A stretch of 64,000 nt of DNA from Sweltsa coloradensis (Eukaryota > Arthropoda > Insecta > Plecoptera > Chloroperlidae), in assembly GCA_024449915.1 (NCBI GenBank), contig JAMZAV010003164.1:124001-188000 (forward strand). Direction: 5' to 3'. The notes under the pieces are model-generated. The model saw only the letters and a list, made by a program, of their open reading frames with translations. It had not been told where the DNA came from and made no database searches. Both the position numbers and the translations under genes were made by a program. Positions 55,353 through 64,000 of this stretch are shown one piece after another (positions within the stretch are counted from its first letter, which is position 1; each line of letters begins with the position of its first letter).

Positions 55353-55584
55353 ATGTCGTCCTACCTTCCACATCCAAAGGGCCACAGAAATAATTCTGTA
55401 CCATCCTTGTTGAGAGTGATAGCATTTATTTATTTTAGACGTAATAGGGGAATTAAGTTGCCACCAAATCTTACAATGCTTGGACAAGACCTTATCTTTA
55501 CCCACATTGCTCGTGTTTTGGGCATGGTTTTCGATGAAAAGCTAACCTGGAAGCCCCATCTTCAACAACTTACCCATTTAAAAT
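55353..55584 (+). pseudogene. I-group LINE RT C-terminal part, left segment
   Basis: RGIKLPPNLTMLGQDLIF and ARVLGMVFDEKLTWKPHLQQ L match the region just after the RT palm in I-group LINEs (FLG..FD.KLTW..H). The frame is interrupted at HLK by a second LINE and resumes at 56335 with SKCNRSLNILRALSNTSWG. No catalytic block is present. Confidence 0.8.
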
Positions 55585-56334
55585 TTAATTACCCAAACCA
55601 CTGTAAAAACAATAAGTTGCAGTCACTAGAATCCAGACGGTTGACTTCGGATATTATATTTCTTCAAAGGCTAGTGAGAAACGAAATAGACTGTCCTGGT
55701 TTGCTAAAGTTGATTTCTTTCAATACCCCTAGTACGCGTTCACGCCACACTAACCTCTTCTACACATCAAAATCTAGAATAGATCTACACAAAAACTCTG
55801 TGGTTATCCGTGTTCTGAACAGTTATAACAAATCTCATAATGGAATTAACCTGGACTTATTTGCTGACACCATTGCACAAACCAAGAAAAAGTGCTTTCA
55901 AACTTTGTAAATAAATTGTTTATCTGCATGCATGCATCTGCAATGTAAACTGTTCATACTAAAACACTGTAAACAAATTGTAAACAAACATAAAACCGCT
56001 CACCCACACACTATAACAACAAACATTACTGATACAATATAATGCACTGTAAATACCGCTAAAATTAAGTTATCTTACTTTCGTACCTAGAATAAGATAA
56101 GATGTTATCACTGTATTATGTATAATTTAGTTTCGATAAATTTAGTTTGATCTTAATTATTTGAACTGTAATTTTAACATTTTATGTTACAAGATTTCAT
56201 TGATAAGGTGTCCTGTATTACAGTATAATATCTCATCATTGTTAATCGCCAGTGTACATTACTCTTTATCAAATCCATGTATATCTGGAACTTTGTTCTG
56301 TTATGGATAAATAAATAAACAAACAAACAAACAA
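55585..56334 (+). mobile_element. 5'-truncated jockey/CR1-like LINE inserted in a LINE
   Basis: Open frame LQSLESRRLTSDIIFLQRLV, NEIDCPGLLKLISFNTPSTR, VVIRVLNSYNKSHNGINLDL and FADTIAQTKKKCFQTL-stop is the C-terminus after the RT. A 3' UTR of about 420 bases ends in AAATAAATAAACAAACAAAC AAACAA. TTAAAAT is duplicated at 55578-55584 and 56335-56341. The in-frame join to the host LINE on the left is coincidental. Confidence 0.8.
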
Positions 56335-56790
56335 TTAAAATCAAAATGCAATAGATCCTTGAATATTCTCCGTGCTCTCAGCAATACTTCATGGGGTGCA
56401 GACGGAACTATCATGTTGCAATTATACAGAGCACTTATCCGATCAAAATTGGACTTTTCTAGCTTTACTTACAAATCTGCTTGGCCTTCATACATAAGGA
56501 CGTTGGATACAGTACACCACACTGGTATTCGATTGTCAACAGGCGCATTCCGAACCAGCCCTGTTAATAGCCTATACAGCGAAGCAGGAGAACCATCATT
56601 ACTCACTAGAAGGAATAACTTGATGCTTAATATGTGGCGTCGTTAAAAGGTTACCCCAAAAATCCATCCTACAATTCAGTTTTAGATCCCCCTTTTAAAA
56701 ATCGTTATTTCTTACGTCTGAAAGCAATTAGACCAGTAGGCATTCGTTTGCTCGAGCTGTTGGAGAAATTGCACATAACATTACCTTTAG
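56335..56790 (+). pseudogene. I-group LINE RT C-terminal part, right segment
   Basis: SLNILRALSNTSWGADGTIM, LYRALIRSKLDFSSFTYKSA, TVHHTGIRLSTGAFRTSPV and EAGEPSLLTRRNNLMLN, then a one-base deletion and, in the next frame, ASLKGYPKNPSYNSVLDPPF KNRYFLRLKAIRPVGIR and EKLHITLPLAS. This is the same LINE family that holds the Merlin piece at 14442. The RNase H region and CCHC end are missing; SLE sequence follows. Confidence 0.85.
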
Positions 56791-57149
56791 CCTCGTCGTC
56801 GGGGAACTTTCTCTTTCCCTTTGACTGCCGCCCTGACGGCCACGACAATGAAGCAGGTACATCAGAGGTGATGTTACTTATGGGCTTTGATGAATTGATG
56901 AATTCCAACTCGACACCTTCTCGCGGTTTGGCCCGTGAATAGGGGAGTTTCACTCCCTGAAACTAATGGCGAGCTCTGGGTCGTCGTCGGGGAACCCCTT
57001 CCCTTTGACTACCTCCCCGACGGCGACGACAATGACAACACGGACGGATGATGACACAGACGGAGACGACCACGACGTGGGGGAACCCCTGCCCTCCCCA
57101 TACGCTTGTGGCTGGTTCTGACGCTTGTGGCTGGTTCTGACCAGCACAG
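56791..57149 (+). repeat. SLE hairpin scrap and 5'-truncated SLE-a
   Basis: 56791-56850 holds CTCGTCGTCGGGGAACTTTC and a mutated second arm. 56900-57149 is SLE-a ending in a short internal tandem duplication of ACGCTTGTGGCTGGTTCTG. Confidence 0.8.
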
Positions 57150-57493
57150 GGGCCTTCAAATTCCAACTCGACACCTTCTCGCGGTTTGGCCCGTGAATAG
57201 GGGAGTTTCACTCCCTGAAACTAATGGCGAGCTCTGGGTCGTCGTCGGGGAAACCCTTCCCTTTGACTACCTCCCCGACGGCGACGACAAAGACAACACG
57301 GACGGATGATGACACAGACGGAGACGACTACGACGTGGGGGAACCCCTGCCCTCCCCATATGCTTGTGGCTGGTTCTGACCAGCACAGGCCTGTCCACCC
57401 CTTGTCCCCCCGCGTCATCCCTTACGTCCCTCCCTTCGTCTCGATTAGCCAAGTTGCATAAATATGAGACGTAAAGCAATATCCAATCCAAAA
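57150..57493 (+). repeat. SLE-a copy, full length
   Basis: GGGCCTTCAAATTCCAAC, joined directly to the preceding copy, to CAATATCCAATCCAAA. Confidence 0.9.
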
Positions 57494-59650
57494 TAAAGGG
57501 CGGCTGAATAATGTGTCGGTCCCCTGACACAACATACATAGCATTGAAATATTTCCTAATTATTGGCCCTAGATCCCCGTCTTCCGTGCTCTACCCAGAT
57601 AGAGGAGTCTTCACTTCCTGACATAATGGCCAAGGTCTACTAGTAAATATCAAGGACTGTAATTCAAAACAGGCAAAAGTTATGGAAAGTCAATTGACGG
57701 ATTGCACTTCTTATCGTCTTCTGCGGGCCAAATTAACGTATATCGTCTTATTATTGACTTATATTCTTACCTTGTATTTACTACATAGGTTAAACCATTT
57801 CTTCTGCAAAGCATGGCATATTTGGGTTCTAGCCCCAACTTTACTGCCACCTGCTTTAAACATATCTAAAATATTAACCCTATTCCCATATAGGTAGGGC
57901 CTTTCTTGCATAATCCCTATAGACTTATTGATAATGGACTTAGACCCTAATGCCTCCGACGTTTGCGAAATACATAGGGCCCATGACGATTAACCTTATA
58001 ACGACAAATGGGATGAACACACATAATAGGCAAGTTCCCTGCTAGACACATCTTGCCAAGGAAACTTGAGTAAAGTTTTATGGAATCGGGAGAGGGAATG
58101 GTGAAACAAGATGGATAGAGCTTGCTTACAGATTTTAGGAGGACTCACTTTAGAAGCCAACCTGCAGAAAGTTTGCAAGTTGATAAGAATTGATAACATG
58201 ATGCCTGTTTACCTTTTCTCAGACCCAGACCATAACCTTAAACTATTGTGACACTTGTTAAGTTACTTACGTCCAACCATCTTTGGCAAACCCACGTTTT
58301 CTGTGAATATCTCAGTCACTTCACCCCTCACAGTTATAAATCGATAAACAACATTTTCTGTCCCTATTAAAAATTAAGAATAAATTATGTTTGTTGTGTT
58401 TACCGTAAACCTTGGCCCAAAGTCATGGCCCTCTACAGCCTTAGGCCTACGAGACACGTTTTGAACGAACAAATTTAAAGCATGTCTAAATTATCTAGTC
58501 ATATTTTAAATTGGTATCATTTATTGATTGTAATTGCTTTTTCTATGCCCTGACCCTATAAACTTACCAACAATTGTCAATAATTCGGACGTATCGTTAA
58601 AAGAAGGCGCCATGTTTTAGTACCAAGATCACAATCAGTTGACTTTTTCGATAATTGTTCTCATTCCCAGATTACGGCGAGTCTCGACCGTGCGTTCGAC
58701 TATTCGGATGCTACAAGCTACGTCACGGATATTATGACGCGTAACGGTGACGTAAAACGAGAACAAGACCAGGGGATGAACGTGTTTTGTCTCTATGCGG
58801 ATAGGTCCTAGGATGCAGTATTATCATTAGAAGAGGAACTCAGATGAGACTGGATTCGTGTTACGTGTCTATGTTGCCTGTCTGTTCGTCCATGAACGGT
58901 TGAGCCACTGAACCAATACCAATGAAATGTTAACAACCATCATCAACAATAGTGTGACATGTAAACATTTTCACCAAAATATGATCCGATTGAAATGTTC
59001 AAGAAGTAATAACTTGCTTAAGGGTGAAAATGAGTTTACTATTTATTGTTTATCCTGTGTCATAATTGCATTTAAAAACAGAGACATAAAATCAACAAAA
59101 AATAAGGAAGTTAAAAGCATCTTGACTAGAAAATGCGTCCACGCTAGCAAGTATTTGGCTACAAACTTAAAATCTTGAAGAAATCTCGTGCCTGAAAGAG
59201 CCCTACTAAAACATAAAACTAAAACTGCACACATCAGAGAAGCATTTTATTTAAGGACAAATTGTTTTGTTCGGTCCAGGACAGAATCACCTTGAAACTC
59301 TCTGTGTTGGAGGCCGAACCACAACTTGATGTAATGAACATCATTGAAACACCCGACAACAAGTTGTCTTTACTAATGAGCTTCTTTCTGTCAGCTGACG
59401 ATGTGAGAACATTCCTCGTGTAACTATTGAAAATAGACTTATCCGTTCACCTCGCGAGTTATAGAAACACCCATGGATATTGCTGTAAAAAACACAAACA
59501 TTGGATTCTTCAGTTGGTATAGTGTGTTTTGTATGTATTATATTTGTTAACTAAGAGTAACGCATTAATTCGTTATTCGAATCATTTTTTTGGCCCAAGA
59601 GAACAATCATAACGCTAAATATTGGGCTCAATTTAAAAATCTATTTGAAC
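57494..59650. other. Intergenic, no gene assigned
   Basis: Several short frames (57682-57897, 57996-58199, 58927-59178) without recognisable motifs. No repeats shared with the window. Confidence 0.45.
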
Positions 59651-59654
59651 AATG

Positions 59655-60060
59655 TATTTTGAACGGTCTGTAGCGTACACGTGCCGTCTGCAGGGAACAC
59701 TCCAAGCTCCAGACAACAAAGGATCGGCGCGCGCATCGTGTGCACGCTGACAGCAGCTGCCGCCTACCGTCCCTACGCGTCTACCTGTTGTTCTTGTCCG
59801 AGGTGGACGTGTCTCGACTCCGCTCTTTGGTCTGTTCTATTGAGCCTCCACTGCTCAAGGAGTTGGCTTCTGTTGTGGGATGTGTAGTTGTTTGAGCAAG
59901 GTGGTTATGTCGTTTCAAAAACGATGACCACAAAATTAAAATCTTTCCCGCTCCCCGTGGCTGGTTCTGACCAGCACGGGTTTTTCCTCCCCATAGCCCT
60001 AAGGGTAAAGAGGCGTTTTATTATCTTACAGTTCATACGCCCTTAATCTAATTGAAATAA
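59655..60060 (+). repeat. ACAAAGGATCGG element with both 3' hairpins
   Basis: 5' GGTCTGTAGCGTACACGTGC and ACAAAGGATCGGCGCGCGCA. 3' GTGGCTGGTTCTGACCAGCA (about 59957-59975), then GGCGT (60012-60016) pairing with ACGCC (60037-60041). The compensating change from GGCGC/GCGCC supports a conserved stem. Confidence 0.75.
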
Positions 60061-60202
60061 ACTATATTCTCTGTTTTATAATTGTTAACTTCAGTTGATT
60101 GTCAGTTCTGCTTCTGTGTATACTAAAATGTTTTGCTAGCTTTTTATACTCTATAGGTTATTTCTTGTCGGAGAAGTGTTCGTTATGTCAGTGATGTGCT
60201 CG

Positions 60203-60458
60203 GTCGTCGTCGGGGAAACTTTTCCCATTCCCTTTGACTACCTCCCCGACGGCGACGACAATGACAACACGGACGGATGATGACACAGACGGAGACGACC
60301 ACGACGTAAGGGAACCCCTGCCACTCTCCATACGCTTGTGGCTGGTTCTGACCAGCACAGGCCTGTCCACCCCTTGTCCCCCCGCGTCATCCTTTACGTC
60401 CTTTCTTTCGTCTCGATTAGCCAAGTTGCAAAAATATGAGACGTTAAGCAATATCTAA
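60203..60458 (+). repeat. SLE-b, 5' truncated
   Basis: GTCGTCGTCGGGGAAACTTT to GTTAAGCAATATCTAAAC. Confidence 0.85.
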
Positions 60459-60622
60459 ACAAAATATCCCATTCTTAACCTTAGCAATTTGATCGACAAA
60501 CAATGACAGTTTATTAAAAAACAACAAAAAAAACATGAAGCTTCTTGACTTGCTATACATTATGACCACGTTGGCAACGTTTTCCTGATTATGATTATGA
60601 TTTTGGTAATTTGGGCATTGGC

Positions 60623-60824
60623 TCGACACCTTCTCGCGGTTTCGCCCGTGAATACGGGAGTTTTACTCCTTGAAACTAATGGCGAGCTCTGGGTCGTCGT
60701 CGGGGAACCCCTTCCCCTTGACTACCTCCCCGACGGCGACGACAAAGACATGCCGGACGGATGATGACACAGACGGAGACGACCACGACGTAGGGGAACC
60801 CCTGCCCTCCAATTCCAACTCGAC
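60623..60824 (+). repeat. SLE-a, both ends truncated
   Basis: CTCGACACCTTCTCGCGGTT to AACCCCTGCCCTCC, then a 14-base SLE 5' scrap AATTCCAACTCGAC. Confidence 0.8.
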
Positions 60825-62470
60825 TTTTTATTTATTTTTCTAAGCTCTTTGTTCTTTTTCTGTAATTTTTTGGATTTCACAAATTAACTGAATATGTCAT
60901 GCAACCATAGTATTTATACATACATGTTTTTCATGTTTATTTTGGTTATATGTTCCGTTCTCTGTATTGTCACCATCTTATATAATTTATAAATTGTCTT
61001 TACCCCACAGTTAAGCCTTTTTCAGGCTTTGTGGGTTTTTTGATTATATTCTTGTTAGATTTATTTCTGTAGGCCTATGTAACATTAATTATTTATTTGT
61101 ACAATGTTGCAAAAAAAAATTACTAATAATTCAGAACGCTGTGGTAAAATCGCCTCCGGCGGCTGACGTCCCAGATCCCTTGGAGGCTGGCCCTGGTGTT
61201 AATTGCTCCCCCTTACGAAAAATCCTGCGGACGCCCATGCCTATGTAATTATTAATAAAAACCCACTAAGGCCCAACTTACTTATTGTTTAAACTTCAAA
61301 ACCTTAATTTTCAATCATAGTAGGCCTAGTCCTAGGACATATCCTATCACCCCTAGCTTCACTTCTATATTAACCGCCCAACTATATCTTTTAACTATAG
61401 CACAACGTGTGCCATGGCCCTACACTAGTCCTACTTAATAGGCTAGCCCTAGCCCTAGCCTATACTCTATAACCCTCCTTGCTGCTACTCACACACAAGT
61501 TACCCAGGCATGTGCAAGGGCATAGGCCCTATACCTCCTTGCCTACAACCTGTGGTGGAGTGAATGAAGACCTAAAGAGAAATTACTAATCTGGCCTACT
61601 CATTTCCTTGCTCCCTTATTATAGCCTACCTACTTTACAAAATTGCGGACATGCACCGCCATTTTCGGCCGAAGGGAAACTTTATGTGACAAACAATATG
61701 ACTCAAATTACATGGGCACTCATATCTTCCAATAACTTTGATAGTTTAAAGTTTCAAACCATTGATGCTCAAACGCTTCCCATGTTCTTAAATCTTGAAA
61801 CACGCAACTAGGATTAAGTAGGCCTACATGTAAAAAATGAACCCAAACTTTACTTCATGCTTATTCAATGGCAGGCCAAGCCTAGCCTAGGCCTAGGCCC
61901 TAGGGCCACATAATTAATTATCCACAACTTTCACCTTTCTTTTCGCTAGCAAAAAGCCCACGGTCTAGGCTAGGCACACTTACTGTAACTTTAAACCGTT
62001 TAGAACATAACATATGGTTTCATATATATAAGTGTATTCAACTTACAGCATGTTGCGAATACGAATCCATTTTTTCTGAAGATTAGGTACCGGAAATAAC
62101 TTTCAGTCAGGGCCGGACGCTTTGTTCCATAGAGTTACCATACTGTTAGTAGCTAGAGTTCTCACTCGCGCACGGATCGCTAGCAAATTGAACAATCCAA
62201 GATGGCTTCTTGTTTGGGCAACTTCTTGATGGGTCAAGTTCTAGATTGTGTGTTTTATTTATTTTACAATTAATTTTACAAAAAAAAAACAATAGATCTA
62301 TCAATAGGATGTCTTCTTTCTTAAAGTTAGGTATCTTTAATAGCTTTGTGACTCTGTCAGATGTAAGAAACTTTATTGAACCTTAAATTGAATTGAATAA
62401 TTCATTGTATCATATTCATACTGCAACATAGATTTTTAATTAAAAATTTAATAAAAAAATAAAAAATAAA
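60825..62470. other. Intergenic, AT-rich
   Basis: No gene assigned. AGCCTTTTTCAGGCTTTGTG near 61014 forms a short hairpin. CTAGGCCTAG-type words cluster at 61320-61450 and 61880-61910. Confidence 0.45.
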
Positions 62471-62471
62471 G

Positions 62472-62783
62472 ACACCTTCTCGCGGTTTGGGCCGTGAATA
62501 GGGGAGTTTCACTCCCTGAAACTAATGGCGAGCTCTGAGTCGTCGTCGGGGAACCCCTTCCCTTTGACTACCTCCCCGACGGCGACGACAAAGACAACAC
62601 GGACCGATGATGACACAGACGGAGACGACCACGACGTGGGGGAACCCCTGCCCACCCCATACGCTTGTGGCTGGTTCTGACCAGCACAGGCCTGTCCACC
62701 CCTTGTCCCCCCGCGTCATCCCTTACGTCCCTCCCTTCGTCTCGATTAGCCAAGTTGCATAAATATGAGACGTTAAGCAATAA
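62472..62783 (+). repeat. SLE-a, slightly 5' truncated
   Basis: ACACCTTCTCGCGGTTTGGG to GTTAAGCAATAAATAG. Confidence 0.9.
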
Positions 62784-62885
62784 ATAGCGTGGAGTGTGCC
62801 AACTTTTCATGACATTTTCTCCCAACCTCCTTTGCCGCCTCGAATTGGCGAACAAGATCAGGCAGGATATTTATCTAAAGATTCG

Positions 62886-63195
62886 TCAGTGCGAAGAGTG
62901 CATCCCGAAGCTCGGCAGAAAGCTCCTCGACTGTGATTGTACCTCTTCAACAGCGGGTGCGATGTCTACATCAAAGTTCATGATGCCGATAACGCACTTG
63001 CTGTATTTGTCAGCGTCACTGTTGATGGGACTTATCCCACATGTACGGAAAGCATTCTGGACAATTATGGGGTTAACGGAATCCACCAAGACCTATTTGA
63101 ATTTGCCATCAAAGTAAGCCTTAGTAACGCCCTCAAATTTCGACGTACCAGTTTCGTCACCCATTGCACCCCATGCCGCTTTCAACGGACCAAAG
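62886..63195 (-). pseudogene. pogo/Tigger-type transposase C-terminal relic
   Basis: The minus strand reads FGPLKAAWGAMGDETG, GVTKAYFDGKFK, a stop, and in the same frame VLVDSVNPIIVQNAFRTCGI SPINSDADKYSKC. FGPLK..W, a helical stretch, then (N/V)..NAFR.(T/C)GI.P.N.DA is the sequence just after the DDE domain in pogo/Tigger/jerky transposases. The catalytic residues lie upstream and are absent, since an SLE-b begins at 63196. Inactive. Confidence 0.7.
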
Positions 63196-63353
63196 GGTCA
63201 TCAAATTCCAACTCGCAACCTTCTCATGGTTTGACCCGTCATAAGGGGAGTTTCTCTCCCTGAAGCTAATGGCGAGCTCTGAATCGTCGTCGGGGAACTT
63301 TCCCCTTCCCTTTGATTACCTCCCTGACGGCGACGACAATGACAACACGGACG
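63196..63353 (+). repeat. SLE-b 5' half
   Basis: GGGTCATCAAATTCCAACTC to ACAACACGGACG, cut by the next SLE. Confidence 0.85.
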
Positions 63354-63582
63354 GGCCTTCAAATTCCAACTCGATACCTTCTAGCGGTTTGGCCCGTGAA
63401 TAGGGGAGTTTCACTCCCTGAAACTAATGGCGAGCTCTGGGTCGTCGTCGGGGAACCTCTTCCCTTTGACTACCTCCCCGACGGCGACGACAAAGACAAC
63501 ACGGACAGATGATGACACGGATGGAGACGACCACGACGTGGGGAACCCCTGCCCTCCCCATATGCTTGTGGCTGGTTCTGAC
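63354..63582 (+). repeat. SLE-a 5' part
   Basis: GGCCTTCAAATTCCAACTCG to GTGGCTGGTTCTGACC; the 3' end is missing. Confidence 0.85.
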
Positions 63583-63599
63583 CTTAGAGGATAGATAGG

Positions 63600-63740
63600 T
63601 TTGGGTAGAGAGAGCATGACATCACTCCTAGCGTGTCCAAGATAGAACTACTGGTGGTCACGTGATGGGTGGCAGAAAGCGCGCCGAACGGAAAATTTAG
63701 CCCGCGATGGCCTAGAGTATACACTCGTAAAGTTTAAGAA
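63600..63740 (+). promoter_or_regulatory. Putative promoter/5' UTR of THAP gene
   Basis: GC-richer than its surroundings, with an E-box TCACGTGA (about 63658-63665) and GCGCGCCGAACGG. No TATA box is evident. The call is inferred from its position just upstream of the THAP start codon. Confidence 0.35.
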
Positions 63741-63811
63741 ATGGTGAAGTCGTGTTGTGCTTTTGGATGTTCCGAACGATTTGTTAAAGGTAGAACAGTC
63801 ACCTTTCACAG
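63741..63811 (+). CDS. THAP-domain protein, first coding exon
   Basis: ATG at 63741 opens MVKSCCAFGCSERFVKGRTV TFHR, the start of a THAP C2CH zinc finger: M-(V/P)-x-x-C-x(2-4)-C followed by a basic loop and the F(H/Y)(R/K) strand that leads into FP. The zinc-binding cysteines would be Cys5 (or 6) and Cys10; the later Cys and His must lie in following exons. The exon ends at a good donor, CACAG/GTAAGAAA, in phase 2. THAP proteins bind DNA sequence-specifically and include host transcription factors and P-element-like transposases; one exon cannot tell these apart. No second exon is visible before the window ends at 64000. The ATG context (AAGAAATGG) is good and the frame is clean. Confidence 0.75.
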
Positions 63812-64000
63812 GTAAGAAACACATATTTAATTTTAAATCAGTCCTAGCCTACGAACGCTGTCTAATTAGATTGTATGGGCTGAAGGCAGACCACACCCAT
63901 AGGACTAGGCCTAGCTATGCCTAGAGCCTACATATTACAAGTTTGTTGAGAAAACACATACAAATAAAGCCATTCTAGGCTTACTTATGACCACAAGAAA

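Noticed and set aside
55353..55910. A single 185-codon LINE ORF
   Set aside because: It is a chance in-frame join of two LINEs; the target duplication at 55578 and 56335 shows the right part was inserted.

Overview
This window is nuclear DNA from a multicellular animal, most likely an invertebrate. It is AT-rich, has no prokaryotic-style operons or ribosome binding sites, and contains one recognisable spliced-gene start (a THAP-domain first exon with a GT donor). Its remaining protein-like sequence is almost all relics of animal transposons: jockey/I-group non-LTR retrotransposons, Merlin, pogo/Tigger and hAT. The lineage cannot be fixed from sequence alone. An arthropod is plausible. Very frequent GTAGGCCTAC/CTAGGCCTAG words are a noticeable signature.

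The dominant component is a roughly 340-bp SINE-like element, called SLE here. It starts with GGGCCTTCAAATTCCAAC and ends with AAGCAATATCCAATC. I count about 40 full or partial copies, nearly all on the plus strand. Three copies carry 13-bp target site duplications, so it moved by target-primed reverse transcription. Its RNA would fold into several conserved hairpins and a candidate 3'-terminal pseudoknot. Most minus-strand ORFs of 60-90 codons in this window are only reverse readings of SLE and are not annotated as genes.

Layout: 1-5.7 kb has LINE 3' end and RT relics plus SLEs. 5.85-7.24 kb is a 1.39-kb near-complete palindrome. 9.2-12.7 kb is a dense SLE array with a duplicated block and an AMP/adenosine-deaminase-like fragment. 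14.1-28.4 kb is a head-to-tail tandem duplication of a 7.14-kb unit; each unit carries a Merlin fragment embedded in a LINE, a second Merlin relic broken by an SLE, and a reverse-strand LINE 3' end. 28.8-36.1 kb has SLE clusters, a YqaJ-nuclease-like relic and a LINE endonuclease relic. 37-42 kb looks like poorly polished sequence. 44.3-45.9 kb has a 645-bp palindrome and a four-unit tandem repeat. 47.37-47.99 kb is a hAT-type MITE. 52.1-53.8 kb is a degenerate minisatellite with palindromes. 55.3-56.8 kb is a LINE inserted in another LINE. 62.5-63.6 kb has SLEs and a pogo relic, and the THAP exon starts at 63.74 kb.

The pieces look like one retrotransposition economy. Degenerate I-group LINE relics (endonuclease, RT and CCHC tail) carry 3' RNA hairpins. 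The same GCTGGTTCTGACCAGC hairpin occurs in the SLE and in a second non-autonomous family, and a paired GGCGC...GCGCC hairpin recurs at LINE ends and in a separate module. The natural inference is that the SLE and its relatives are non-autonomous parasites of those LINEs. Apart from the THAP exon, I see no intact host gene.
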